Below are positions 34,519 to 43,955 of a stretch of 64,000 bases of DNA, in pieces. The notes under the pieces are model-generated. The model searched no databases. It had not been told where the DNA came from and saw only the letters and a list, made by a program, of their open reading frames with translations. Source of the DNA: Fluviicola sp. (GTDB lineage: Bacteria; Bacteroidota; Bacteroidia; Flavobacteriales_D; Crocinitomicaceae). A program made the translations under genes and the position numbers. The stretch is taken from contig NZ_JBCNJT010000001.1 of NCBI RefSeq assembly GCF_039596395.1, positions 496,001-560,000 of the forward strand, given 5' to 3'. Each line of letters starts with the position of its first letter. Position 1 is the stretch's first letter.

Positions 34519-35433
34519 ATGAAATCGACAGTTCATCATATCGAAACGATCCGGGAACACCACCAGGTTTTGGGATATCCTGCCCTGAGGCATCCGCTAA
34601 TGAGTATACACCGCTTTGAAGATCTGCCATTATACGAGGAGCGGGGAAGAGTGAGCTTCACGCTGGGATTTTATACCATTACGCTCAAACGGAATTACGA
34701 CTGTAAAGCGATTTACGGGCAAACAAGTTATGATTTTGACGAAGGATTGATGGGATTTACTGCTCCAAGACAACTTTCCGTGCTCGATCCCGGGTTCACA
34801 CTTCCGCAGGAAGGCTGGATCATTTACCTGCATCCGGATTTTCTCAGAAACAGTTCACTGGCAGCAAAAATCAAATCGTTTGACTATTTTCACTATGCTG
34901 TAAACGAAGCACTGATCCTGTCGCAGGAAGAAGAGGAAGAAATCGAGCAGCTTTTCCGCAGTATTCAAACCGAATATCAACGGCCCATCGATACATTCAG
35001 CAGGGATATTCTGTTGTCAAAAATCGAGTTGTTGCTGACCATGAGCAACCGGTTCTATCACCGGCAGTTTATCACCCGGAAAACACCCCACAGCGAACTG
35101 CTGACCCGGTTCGAAGCGATTCTTGACGAATATTTTAACAGTGAAAATCAACCGGATGGTTTGCCTTCGGTGGGTTATTTTGCAGAAAAACTGAACCTTT
35201 CGGGTAAATACCTTTCCGACCTGCTGGTCAGCCTTACCGGACAGACAACTTTGCAGCACATACACCACAGGCTGATCGAAAAAGCAAAAGAGAAACTGGC
35301 GGCAGGTACGCTTACAGTCAATGAAATTGCTTACGAACTCGGATTTAACCATGCACAATCGTTCAGTAAGCTTTTCCGGGCAAAGACCAATCTTTCGCCG
35401 GTGGAATTCCGGAAATCATTTCACGAAAGCTGA
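34519..35433 (+). CDS. AraC-family transcriptional regulator
   Basis: 304 residues from ATG 34519; an in-frame start upstream would overlap the SDR gene. The N-terminal two-thirds is a cupin-like ligand-sensing domain (about 30-200) and the last 95 residues hold the two helix-turn-helix segments: 'GYFAEKLNLSGKYLSDLLVSLTGQT' and 'NEIAYELGFNHAQSFSKLFRAKTNLSPVEFRKS'. It is probably the regulator of the SDR encoded before it; the intergenic distance of 25 bp argues for co-transcription. Confidence 0.9.
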   Translation: MKSTVHHIETIREHHQVLGYPALRHPLMSIHRFEDLPLYEERGRVSFTLGFYTITLKRNYDCKAIYGQTSYDFDEGLMGFTAPRQLSVLDPGFTLPQEGWIIYLHPDFLRNSSLAAKIKSFDYFHYAVNEALILSQEEEEEIEQLFRSIQTEYQRPIDTFSRDILLSKIELLLTMSNRFYHRQFITRKTPHSELLTRFEAILDEYFNSENQPDGLPSVGYFAEKLNLSGKYLSDLLVSLTGQTTLQHIHHRLIEKAKEKLAAGTLTVNEIAYELGFNHAQSFSKLFRAKTNLSPVEFRKSFHES

Positions 35434-35438
35434 ATCAG

Positions 35439-35490
35439 AATGAGAACCCAAGCAGATTGGCCGCGGCTGATCGCTTCGGATTAAATGAGA
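35439..35490. repeat. REP-like hairpin element, copy 2
   Basis: AATGAGA borders again enclose AAGC/GCTT and GGCCGCGGC-type stems. It matches 31269-31320 in layout and lies just after the AraC gene stop. Confidence 0.65.
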
Positions 35491-35619
35491 TTCGATTTAT
35501 TCAGACGGATAGAGAACAGCAGGACAAATTAGATACAAATCAGGTGAAATGTCCGGATATATAATAATTTTTAGTTGTAAAAGCTGTATTATTGAGGCAT
35601 CAATGATCTTGTTTCATTC

Positions 35620-36321
35620 ATGAGGAGCTATACACTAATCGTAGTTGATGACAACCCGCTGGTTATCGGGCTGGTAGGGCAATTTTGTAAAAATCACAAG
35701 GACATCGTCTACCTGAAAGGTTTTCACGAACCTTTGGAAGCATTGGATTATCTCTCGAAGCATGCGGTTGACATCGTGATCCTGGATATTGAAATGCCGA
35801 ATCTAAACGGGTTGGAATTCGCCAAAATGATCCAACCGCCTACGAAGTTTATCTTTTCGACCTCTCATAAAAATTATGCCCTGGAAGGCTTTGAACTGTC
35901 GGCAACAGACTATTTATTGAAACCTTATTCTTTCGAGCGTTTCGAACTGGCGGTAAACAAAGCGATCAACCTGATCAACATGGAAGAGGCTTCTAAACCT
36001 GCTGCGGAAGCTGCAATCGTAGTGAAATCGAGTTACAGCAATGTGAAGTTGTTCCTGAAAGACATTCAGTACCTGGAAAGCGTGGAAGATTATGTGATCA
36101 TTCATCTGGACAACGAAGAACCTGTAAAAGTGAGAAGTACTTTGAAAGGCATTTCGGAAGAACTCCCGAAAGAAGAGTTTGTCCGCATCCACAGATCTTA
36201 CATCGTGCCGCTGTTTCGCGTAACGGAGTACCGGAAAACGAAAGTACTGGTCGGTGAAACCGAACTGCCGGTCAGTGTGTCATATAAAGACGATTTCCTG
36301 AACCTGATGAAAAATCGCTGA
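35620..36321 (+). CDS. LytTR-family response regulator
   Basis: 233 residues. The receiver domain has DD at 10-11, D56 in ILDIEMP, a 'FSTSHKNYAL' block and 'DYLLKPYSFERF' with the conserved lysine. The LytTR DNA-binding domain (about 132-230) has 'LKDIQYLESVEDYVIIHL' and 'EEFVRIHRSYIV'. It probably receives phosphate from a LytS-type kinase, the nearest being at 29346. It is a single gene. Confidence 0.93.
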   Translation: MRSYTLIVVDDNPLVIGLVGQFCKNHKDIVYLKGFHEPLEALDYLSKHAVDIVILDIEMPNLNGLEFAKMIQPPTKFIFSTSHKNYALEGFELSATDYLLKPYSFERFELAVNKAINLINMEEASKPAAEAAIVVKSSYSNVKLFLKDIQYLESVEDYVIIHLDNEEPVKVRSTLKGISEELPKEEFVRIHRSYIVPLFRVTEYRKTKVLVGETELPVSVSYKDDFLNLMKNR

Positions 36322-36603
36322 GCCAACCGCATTAAAAAGTTTTTTAGTGAATCAATTTTTGAAAACCACAACGTTTTAAACTGAGCATTTAGTTTATTTA
36401 TTTTTCGCTGTGTCCCTTGATATATCAGTAATTGAGCTACCTTCACGGACTAAAAAAAACAATTTATTGTTAAAATGTGCCTTCCGGCGAAAATCAATAA
36501 TCCGCGGGATCTTGGTTTCGTTTTCCTGAACCCGGCCAATGTTAAATGAGAAGGCCATTTTTGCTGGGTTTTCCTTAAGTTCTTGTCTTCAAAAATAAAT
36601 TAT

Positions 36604-39600
36604 ATGAGACAAAGTTATTTTCAAATGAGGAGTTTACCTAAGTTGTTAGGTATAACCGTCTTCATGGGAACATTGCTATCCAATTATTCGTGGTCCCAGC
36701 AATCGAAACAACATACCGACCAGAAACGGTATGCTGCGATCAAAGCAAAACCGGCCATCGAACAAAAAAAGAGTGATGAGGTGAGAGCGACAGCTTTCAA
36801 TGGAGTGGAAGACCTTGAAAAAAGGACGAAAAATGCCAAACACTTCCGGAATGCGAATGGTACATACACCGCTCAAATCGGTGGGAATTACCACTACAAG
36901 GACGCGAACGGCAAGTGGCAGGATATTGATTTGAATATCGGGCAAGGAGTAAGCGGAATGCCGGGATATGGATTCCAAAACGTAACAAATGATGTGAAAA
37001 GCTATTTCCCGCAGCATGCAGGAACAGAAGGTGTAATCATGCGGCTTGAGAATGGTTCTGAATTCACGTGGTGGAAAAATCCGCAATTCAGAATTGTGTC
37101 AAGCGGAAATGCAGTGAACCTAAAAAGACCTTCTGCCGTTCCGGGAACAGTATCCGGTGAAAAATTGTCCTATCCGGACTTATACCCAAATATTTCAGAA
37201 GAGTTTGTGGTATTGAACGGCGGGATAGAAAACAACTTGGTCCTGAATGCACTGACACCTGAATTGGCTGCTTTGTCTGCAGGCTCAACACTGGAGTTCA
37301 GCCAGTTTATTCCTTTGCAGAACGGCTGGCAGATTTTCAATGCCGAAGGGAAAGCAATGACGGGAGATTTCCGGACAACTGATTTCTCACTTCAATTAGG
37401 AAATGCCGACAGCAAAATCTATTTCGGCCGGGTAACGGTGTTTGACCGCGCTATTTCCAAACAGGAAGCAATGCTGATTCACGCGCCTGCAGATAAGTTG
37501 AGTGCGGAACAGAAAAAGCAGCTGGAGCAAAGTGTTTATACCATTACTTACCAGGTGCGTTTTGTGAACGGGGGAGTGGAAATCATTTCTGCGCTTCCGG
37601 CTTCCTGGCTACAGGCTTCCGGGCGTAGTTTCCCGGTTACAATCGACCCGACGGTTACGATTACCCCGGCAGGAGTTGAAAGTACGTTTTACGGGCCGAT
37701 GTCGCACTGGTATGGTTACCAGCGTCACGCAACCCTTTACCTGCAATCGGAGATCGGGATTTACGGAACCATTACAGATATCGAGTATAACAGTACGACC
37801 ACCGGAACTGCAGGAAGCAGACCTACGAAAGTGTACATGCAAAAGACCCCGAATACAACACTTTCTGCAGGAATCTGGAATTCCGCAACCTATACGGGTG
37901 GTTCGCAATTGTGCTTAGACCAGAATACCGACCAGGGGAATACAACAGGCTGGAAAATGCTTTCTCTGACCGCGCCTTTTATCTACGACCAGGATAATTT
38001 GATGATCATGGTACTGGACGCATGGGGAGGATCGGGATCTACCAAATACTACAACATTTCACCTACACCGGCAAACCGCCAGGCTTATAGCAGGGTAGAC
38101 GGAACTGATCCGGGAGACGGGGCAAGTCTTTCCATCGAGAACAGATTGTCCGAAATTCGCATCACCTACGTTCCTTCTGCTACTTGTACCGGTTTACCGG
38201 CTTCCGTAACGGCTTCGGCAGATGCATCTGCTATTTGTCCGACTGTTCCGATCAATTTATCACTGACCGGTATGTCTATCCAATCAGGAATCAGCGTACA
38301 GTGGGAATCATCTACAGACGGAGGAACAACCTGGAACCCGTTGGGAGCGCCTCAAAGCGGTTTGACTTATACGGTTACCGGCGGACAAACAGTGGAAACA
38401 CAGTACCGCGCGGTGGTAACCTGTGTGCCTACAAGTGATGAAGTGACTTCTTCGGTTGTGACTGTTACGATGTCGGCACCGGTTAGCTGCGGATGTACTC
38501 CGGCGGCTTCCAATTGCAGTCTGGACGATGAAATTCAAAATGTTACGTTTGCAGGAATCGATAATAACAGTACTTGTTCTACCGGAGGATACGGAGATTA
38601 CCGCGCGTCTGTCAGCCCGGCTTCCGTGGTATCCGGATTGAGTTACCCGATAACCGTTACAACAGGGGAAGGAGGAAATGAAGCTGTTGCCGTATGGATC
38701 GATTACAACCAGAACGGTGTTTATGAGCTATCCGAATATGCGTATATCGGGAATACAGCAGGAGGAACGGTGAATACTACTCTGAATATTCCGGGAGCAG
38801 CATTGGCCGGAACAACGAGTATGAGAGTTCGTTCATTCTACATTGCTTCCGGTGATCCGTTGTTGGTTTACGAGGATACCCCGAATTCAGCATGTGCTAC
38901 CATCAGTACCGGTTACGGAGAGACTGAAGATTACCTGGTAACGATCGCCGCAGGGGCCAACTGTTCCGGAGCACCGGATGCAGGTACAATCTCTGCCAGT
39001 GAAACGATTGTTTGTCTGAACGAACCAATTACATTGACGTCCGATGCATCGAATCCGGTTGTAGGAGTTGAATACCAGTGGCAGGCTTCTGTTGATGGCG
39101 GCGCAACCTGGACGGATTTAGGAACAGCTTCCGGAGTTTCAACTTATACGGTTCCTTCCCAATCCGAAGAAACCATGTACCATTTGATAGCAACCTGTAC
39201 CCTGACAGGCGATGCGGATACATCTGCAAGTGTTACCGTTGATCAGCAGGTTCCAACACAGTGTTACTGTATCAATGCTATTCCGTTCAACTGTACGGAC
39301 GGAGATTTGATCACGAATGTAACAATCGGAAGTATCAACAACAACTCCGCATGCGGAAGCACTTCAACCGGCTATTCCGACTATACGACATCCGTTGCTC
39401 CGGCAAATATCCAGGCTGGAACTACCGTTCCGGTTTCAGTTTCGGTTGGTCCTTCTGGTGGAGGCTGGATGTACGAATCCGTTGGCGTATGGATCGACTA
39501 CAACCAAAACGGATTGCTGGATTCCATTGAAGGCGAATACACGAATGTAGGGACAGGATTGAACCAGGCACTAACAGCGAATATTGCCATTCCGGCAACG

Positions 39601-40557
39601 GCACTTCCGGGGCCAACGCGTATGAGAGTAGTTGTAACTGCGAGTATTACCGGGTTACACGCTTATGTATGCGGACCTATCGACGAAGATGAGAATTACG
39701 GTGAAATGGAAGATTACACGCTGAATATCCTGTCTACGGTTGTTGTTGACAGTGTAGTGGTAGAAACACAGGGCGGAGTTCCTGCACAAATTACCACGCC
39801 TGCCGGAACTTTACAGCTGGAAGCAACGGTTTATCCGTTGACAGTCAACCAGGATGTGACCTGGAGTGTGATCCCGGTTACCGGTGGAGCTACGATTTCC
39901 GCAACAGGTTTAGTAACCGCACAGGCCAACGGAACCGTTTGGGCAAAAGCGGTATCCGATGAAGATCCGACGAAAGCAGATTCTATTCTGGTAACGATCA
40001 GCAACCAGACGGTAATCGGTGTAGACAGCGTGGTGGTAACAACAGTGGGCGGAGTTCCTGCTCAGATTACCACACCAGCCGGAACATTGCAGCTTCAGGC
40101 AGCGGTTTACCCTTTAACGGTGAGCCAAAACGTAACCTGGAGTTTGATTCCTGTTACAGGCAGCGCAACTATTTCTACAGGAGGATTAGTGACTGCATCC
40201 GGTAACGGAACCGTTTGGGCGAAAGCAGTATCTGTGGCCGACGCAACCAAAGCAGATTCGATTTTGATCACCATCACGAACCAGGATTTGGGTGTTGCAA
40301 CTTTAAACCTGTCAGACTTTGCACTTTATCCGAACCCGACAACTGATTTCGTAACCTTGAAATCGGCTGAAGAACACGGAGCGCTGAACTTGACAATCAT
40401 GGATGTAGCCGGAAAAGTAGTATTCTCGGATCAATTGACCGGCAATGCGCTTCATGCAGGCTACCAGGTGGAACTTGGAAGTTATTCGAACGGGATCTAC
40501 ATCTTGCGATTAACCGGAAGCGACACAAACATACAACGCCAGATTATCAAGAAATAA
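36604..40557 (+). CDS. Large secreted T9SS type A protein with GEVED and Ig-like repeats
   Basis: 1317 residues from ATG 36604 (an upstream TTG adds 7). A signal peptide ends near YSWSQQ. There follows a region of about 550 residues. Two copies of a roughly 230-residue unit come next, each an Ig-like or PKD-like part (PVSVQWESSTDGGTTWNPLG / VEYQWQASVDGGATWTDLG) and a GEVED-type part (YGDYRASVSP...VAVWIDYNQNGVYE... / YSDYTTSVAP...VGVWIDYNQNGLLD...). Two Ig-like (Big_2-type) repeats (VDSVVVxTxGGVPAQITTPAGTLQL), nearly identical to each other, lead to a C-terminal sorting domain (LNLSDFALYPNPTTDF... IIKK). It is exported to the cell surface. Its ligand is unknown. Confidence 0.9.
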   Translation: MRQSYFQMRSLPKLLGITVFMGTLLSNYSWSQQSKQHTDQKRYAAIKAKPAIEQKKSDEVRATAFNGVEDLEKRTKNAKHFRNANGTYTAQIGGNYHYKDANGKWQDIDLNIGQGVSGMPGYGFQNVTNDVKSYFPQHAGTEGVIMRLENGSEFTWWKNPQFRIVSSGNAVNLKRPSAVPGTVSGEKLSYPDLYPNISEEFVVLNGGIENNLVLNALTPELAALSAGSTLEFSQFIPLQNGWQIFNAEGKAMTGDFRTTDFSLQLGNADSKIYFGRVTVFDRAISKQEAMLIHAPADKLSAEQKKQLEQSVYTITYQVRFVNGGVEIISALPASWLQASGRSFPVTIDPTVTITPAGVESTFYGPMSHWYGYQRHATLYLQSEIGIYGTITDIEYNSTTTGTAGSRPTKVYMQKTPNTTLSAGIWNSATYTGGSQLCLDQNTDQGNTTGWKMLSLTAPFIYDQDNLMIMVLDAWGGSGSTKYYNISPTPANRQAYSRVDGTDPGDGASLSIENRLSEIRITYVPSATCTGLPASVTASADASAICPTVPINLSLTGMSIQSGISVQWESSTDGGTTWNPLGAPQSGLTYTVTGGQTVETQYRAVVTCVPTSDEVTSSVVTVTMSAPVSCGCTPAASNCSLDDEIQNVTFAGIDNNSTCSTGGYGDYRASVSPASVVSGLSYPITVTTGEGGNEAVAVWIDYNQNGVYELSEYAYIGNTAGGTVNTTLNIPGAALAGTTSMRVRSFYIASGDPLLVYEDTPNSACATISTGYGETEDYLVTIAAGANCSGAPDAGTISASETIVCLNEPITLTSDASNPVVGVEYQWQASVDGGATWTDLGTASGVSTYTVPSQSEETMYHLIATCTLTGDADTSASVTVDQQVPTQCYCINAIPFNCTDGDLITNVTIGSINNNSACGSTSTGYSDYTTSVAPANIQAGTTVPVSVSVGPSGGGWMYESVGVWIDYNQNGLLDSIEGEYTNVGTGLNQALTANIAIPATALPGPTRMRVVVTASITGLHAYVCGPIDEDENYGEMEDYTLNILSTVVVDSVVVETQGGVPAQITTPAGTLQLEATVYPLTVNQDVTWSVIPVTGGATISATGLVTAQANGTVWAKAVSDEDPTKADSILVTISNQTVIGVDSVVVTTVGGVPAQITTPAGTLQLQAAVYPLTVSQNVTWSLIPVTGSATISTGGLVTASGNGTVWAKAVSVADATKADSILITITNQDLGVATLNLSDFALYPNPTTDFVTLKSAEEHGALNLTIMDVAGKVVFSDQLTGNALHAGYQVELGSYSNGIYILRLTGSDTNIQRQIIKK
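39748..40278 (+). repeat. Tandem Ig-like repeats in the T9SS protein gene
   Basis: Two in-frame units of about 260 bp (39748-40008 and 40021-40278) encode VDSVVV-GGVPAQITTPAGTLQL...WAKAVS...ADSILVTI. They differ at scattered codons, so they are an old duplication rather than a recent one. Confidence 0.85.
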
Positions 40558-40572
40558 TCACGTTTTAGAAGG

Positions 40573-40610
40573 AAAGCCCCGATCCCGTATGTAAAGGGTC
40601 GGGGCTTTTT
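40573..40610. terminator. Terminator after the T9SS protein gene
   Basis: AAAGCCCCGA and TCGGGGCTTTTT pair around CCCGTATGTAAAGGG, with a T run. Confidence 0.85.
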
Positions 40611-40662
40611 GGTTTTTTGAGATGAATGGAAACGGAACCAAAATCTAAGAGGTTTATGAAAG

Positions 40663-41427
40663 CTATTTATGCTTTCGTTGTCTCACCACTTTACCATCTA
40701 CTTTCACGGTTTTGGTGAACATACCATTTTCTCTAACATCAATAATTTCTTTTCGTCCTTTTCGTTTTCGTTTAATTGTGTATGACTCATTGTGATTCAA
40801 TTTTAACTCGTATGTACAAATGCCGAACTTATTATATTTCAACCCTACGTACTGAAAGTTAATATCGTCTGAAAGAGTATAGTGTTTTAGCTCACCGTTT
40901 GGAAAGAACGAGGAAGTATTGTAGTACTTGCTTCTCAACGAATCTTCACGGAACAGTTTGTATTCAATCCATTCAACTTTCCCATTATTATAGGTGATTC
41001 TCCTCGAACCATTAAAAATGGAATCGTTAAGTTTCGGATAACGTAACCCGGTGTAAATGATTTCATTTTTTCTGAAATAATAGACTTTTCCTTCCGTAAG
41101 ACCACAGTTGTATTCACATAAAATCTGATAATACTGGTGCGACGAATCAGTAGGGTTCCATGATTTATCAAAATATTCACACCACAAACCATCCTTCTCG
41201 CGCACCATCCCAGTGGTATCAAACCCCGGATTCAGTAGGAGATCGTTTACGCCAATAGAAGGCTGTCCATTATCGCGGACATATCTCCATGAGTTTCTTG
41301 TGATGAGTTTTTCTTTTCTATAGAATCGTTCCTTATAATCAAAAGAAGTATCGATGTCTTTCAATTGCTGTTGACCGAACGCCCAGAAAATGAAGAGGTA
41401 AAAGATGAAGGTTGTAATGGATTTCAT
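40663..41427 (-). CDS. Exported hypothetical protein, MORN-like content
   Basis: 254 residues. The N-terminus is a signal peptide (MKSITTFIFYLFIFWAFGQQ). The rest is a repetitive series of Tyr/Gly-rich beta hairpins, such as GKVYYFRKNEIIYTGLRYP, 'GSRRITYNNGKVEWIEYKLF' and 'FFPNGELKHYT', similar to MORN-variant repeats in Bacteroidota antitoxin/YwqK-like proteins. I recognise no specific family. The C-terminal tail is basic. Expression is convergent with the T9SS gene. Confidence 0.65.
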   Translation of the reverse strand: MKSITTFIFYLFIFWAFGQQQLKDIDTSFDYKERFYRKEKLITRNSWRYVRDNGQPSIGVNDLLLNPGFDTTGMVREKDGLWCEYFDKSWNPTDSSHQYYQILCEYNCGLTEGKVYYFRKNEIIYTGLRYPKLNDSIFNGSRRITYNNGKVEWIEYKLFREDSLRSKYYNTSSFFPNGELKHYTLSDDINFQYVGLKYNKFGICTYELKLNHNESYTIKRKRKGRKEIIDVRENGMFTKTVKVDGKVVRQRKHK

Positions 41428-41612
41428 TATTTACAAATATCGAATAATTCAGGAAATCACCCAATGTTTTTTGAACTTAAAGGGAATCGAACCGCTGCCC
41501 GTCTCAATAAGTTCACCTGTCGGTTCTATTGTCGAGCGTATCGAAAACACTCGATCTGACAATGGGATATTGCGGCTTCGAACTGGAATTCCGCACTCTT
41601 CTCTCGCTCTGC

Positions 41613-41653
41613 AAAAAGAAAGCCCAGACATTTATCGTCCGGGCTTTCTTTTT
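41613..41653. terminator. Bidirectional terminator downstream of tRNA-Ala
   Basis: AAAAAGAAAGCCC and GGGCTTTCTTTTT pair with GACATTTATCGTC in the loop. It lies 2 bp from the 3' end of tRNA-Ala. A close relative is at 44181-44216. Confidence 0.85.
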
Positions 41654-41654
41654 G

Positions 41655-41728
41655 TGGAGAATATCGGACTCGAACCGATCACCTCAACACTGCCAGCGTT
41701 GCGCTCTAGCCAGATGAGCTAATCCCCC
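41655..41728 (-). tRNA. tRNA-Ala (anticodon GGC)
   Basis: 74 nt on the minus strand. The acceptor GGGGGAT pairs with ATTCTCC with G-U pairs; the anticodon arm CAACG-CTGGCAG-TGTTG gives GGC; the T-arm ATCGG-TTCGAGT-CCGAT is intact, with discriminator A and no encoded CCA. Confidence 0.92.
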
Positions 41729-42026
41729 AATGTTTGGTGATGCTAAATTAGCTTTTTACTTTGAATTGAAGCATCGAACACAAATTTAGCTCTTGAAATT
41801 TAATTGATTTCCCTCTTTGCAGAGAAGTATGAGTACTGTTCTTGAAGAAGGTAGGATAAAATCCAATCATCCCAAGAACCGATTTTATAAAGCCAAAACT
41901 TATAACGGTGCGATTCCATTTTACTCTGAATGGATTACTTCGGAAACTAAAACAGGCAGTTCGGAAAGATTTTTAGGTCACTTAGTTTTATTGTTCGATG
42001 TTTGGAAAAAACACAAATTTATAACA

Positions 42027-42611
42027 ATGAAAAAAGCATTATTTGTACTTTCAATAACGTCCCTTTTATTTATTTCTTGTTCTGAAACAGAAATAAAACA
42101 AGAGCCCAAAACGCCAACTCAAGAAGAATTGAAAACAATTGAGAATTCCTCATTGTACACCGAAATCCTTTTAATTGAACCTAAGATATTAGAACCAAGT
42201 AAAACCTCGTTTGTAGGTATTGAGGATTTGTATTCCTATTCTAAAACAATCAAAAAGGGTATGGGTTCAGATATTGATTCTATTAATAAAAAAGGAATGT
42301 CGTTAAAAGAACCTCTTAAAAAGCTAATCAACAATAACATGGCTTTCAATAGAAAACTGTGGGCAAAAGAACTAGGCGATGCACTTTGGGAAAACGATAT
42401 TGATGTTTCTATTTCTGGAAAGCATAATGAGGTGGTTACATTTACGGGAGGATTGTTTGCTAGCAATCGAAATATTAAAGATTTTGAGTTAAAGCTAATT
42501 GACAAAATGCGTGAATTAAGATTTAAGAGATCACAGTACAAATGGTTTGATGGTGCAGATGAAATGACTTATTATGACATTTCATCTAAAAAAGACGATG
42601 AGTTATTCTAA
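42027..42611 (+). CDS. Lipoprotein, hypothetical
   Basis: 194 residues from ATG 42027 with a clear lipobox (LLFISCSE). The open frame extends 70 residues upstream (to 41817), but that stretch has no recognisable signal and the lipobox start is preferred. The mature part is charged, Lys/Glu-rich and helical. I recognise no family. It is AT-rich compared with the T9SS gene before it, like the AAA ATPase after it, and both sit between tRNA-related repeats. Confidence 0.6.
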   Translation: MKKALFVLSITSLLFISCSETEIKQEPKTPTQEELKTIENSSLYTEILLIEPKILEPSKTSFVGIEDLYSYSKTIKKGMGSDIDSINKKGMSLKEPLKKLINNNMAFNRKLWAKELGDALWENDIDVSISGKHNEVVTFTGGLFASNRNIKDFELKLIDKMRELRFKRSQYKWFDGADEMTYYDISSKKDDELF

Positions 42612-42782
42612 CTCGCTCCTAATCCGCTGTTAAAACCTCATAAAACCAAAGAAATAATAGTCTAACAAACCGTTGCACAAATTTTTAGTCTCGAAGCATT
42701 AACGAGACGAGAAACTATGAAACTTCATTTTCATCAATTGAAGTTCATTGTAAAAACTGATAATGCCCCTTAAAAATAACAT

Positions 42783-43955
42783 ATGACTCAAGAACAACAG
42801 CAACTATTGCTGGGACAGGTTTTCTCTCCTATTTCGCCAATTCAAGAAAAAGATTTCTTTTTTGGAAGAATTAATCAACTTGAAAAAATTGCAGATGCCA
42901 TTAATGAAAATGGACAACATGCTATTTTATATGGTGAACGAGGTGTTGGAAAGACCTCCCTTGCTAATATAATGTCAAAATCTTACACAAATTTATATCC
43001 TGTTAAAATTACATGTGATAGACAAGATACATTTAAAAGTTTATGGGAAAGAGCATTTGAGAGCATTCAATTCTCTAAAACTACTACTGGTATTGGTTTC
43101 AACGCTGAACAAGTAACTTCAATTATTAACCTCAAAGGACAAATTTCAAGCATTCCAAACTTAAGAGCGAACCAATTAGTTAATATTATTAATTCATTTG
43201 GCAACTTTAAAACTTTATTCATTTTTGATGAGTTTGATAATATCAGTAATGAAAAAACTAGAGCTTCATTTGCTGATTTGATAAAATCACTTTCGGATAA
43301 TAATGTAAATACAACTGTAGTTTTGGTTGGAATCGCTGATAGTATTGAAAATTTAATAGGAAATCATCAATCTTTAGAAAGATGTCTAAAACAAGTTAAA
43401 ATGCCAAGAATGAAACCAGAGGAAGGTGAGCAAATTATTATCAATGGTCTTGAAAAGCTTGAAATTAAAATTGACAAAAAAATTACTGATAAAATTTTAG
43501 AGTTTTCCTCTGGATTTCCCCATTATATTCACCTATTATGTAAATATGGCGCAAAAGAATTAATAAAAAACAAAAAAGATAATTTTTCAGAGGCTTACTT
43601 GACAATTGCCATTAGAGAAGGTATTGAAAACACTTCGGAACAATTAAGAATTTCATTTAGAAAGGCGATACTGACATCCAATAGTAGCAATAAGTGGAGA
43701 GATTTAATTTATGCGTGTGCGAATTGCAATTTAGATGAATTTAATGCTTTTACCATAACTGATGTTGTGTGCCAATATAATCAAATGACAGGAAAATCTA
43801 TAAGAAACAATGATTTAAATTATAATTTAAATAAGTTGACAACTGATGATAGAGGTGAAATTTTGACCAAACTTGGAAAAGGTATGAGTACAAGGTATTC
43901 CTTTAAAAATCCCATGATGAGGGCGTTTGTAAAACTAAAAATACATTCAATCTAA
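42783..43955 (+). CDS. AAA+ ATPase (ORC/Cdc6-like or STAND-like)
   Basis: 390 residues. Walker A GERGVGKT at 51-58 and Walker B LFIFDE at 145-150 are intact, with 'FFGRINQLEKI' ahead of them. After the ATPase core, 'FSSGFPHYIHLLCKYGA' resembles the sensor-2 helix of Orc1/Cdc6-type ATPases. The C-terminal part (about 290-390) is helical with a winged-helix-like 'NDLNYNLNKLTTDDRGEILTKLGKG...YSFKNPMMRAF'. It is strongly AT-rich and uses many AAA/ATT codons, unlike its neighbours, suggesting transfer. The role is unknown; phage defence is one of several options, and there is no partner gene to support it. Confidence 0.8.
   Translation: MTQEQQQLLLGQVFSPISPIQEKDFFFGRINQLEKIADAINENGQHAILYGERGVGKTSLANIMSKSYTNLYPVKITCDRQDTFKSLWERAFESIQFSKTTTGIGFNAEQVTSIINLKGQISSIPNLRANQLVNIINSFGNFKTLFIFDEFDNISNEKTRASFADLIKSLSDNNVNTTVVLVGIADSIENLIGNHQSLERCLKQVKMPRMKPEEGEQIIINGLEKLEIKIDKKITDKILEFSSGFPHYIHLLCKYGAKELIKNKKDNFSEAYLTIAIREGIENTSEQLRISFRKAILTSNSSNKWRDLIYACANCNLDEFNAFTITDVVCQYNQMTGKSIRNNDLNYNLNKLTTDDRGEILTKLGKGMSTRYSFKNPMMRAFVKLKIHSI

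Noticed and set aside
39748-40278. CRISPR array
   Set aside because: The repeats are in-frame coding units of about 260 bp and lack short repeat-spacer spacing. No cas gene was seen in the window.
41461-41560. Second tRNA near GGGAATCGAACCG on the minus strand
   Set aside because: A T-arm-like stretch is present, but I could not fold acceptor, D or anticodon stems, so it is at most a remnant.
41817-42026. N-terminal extension of the 42027 lipoprotein
   Set aside because: The extra 70 residues would bury the lipobox, and the sequence shows no family pattern. It may be a decayed gene end, but I could not support that.
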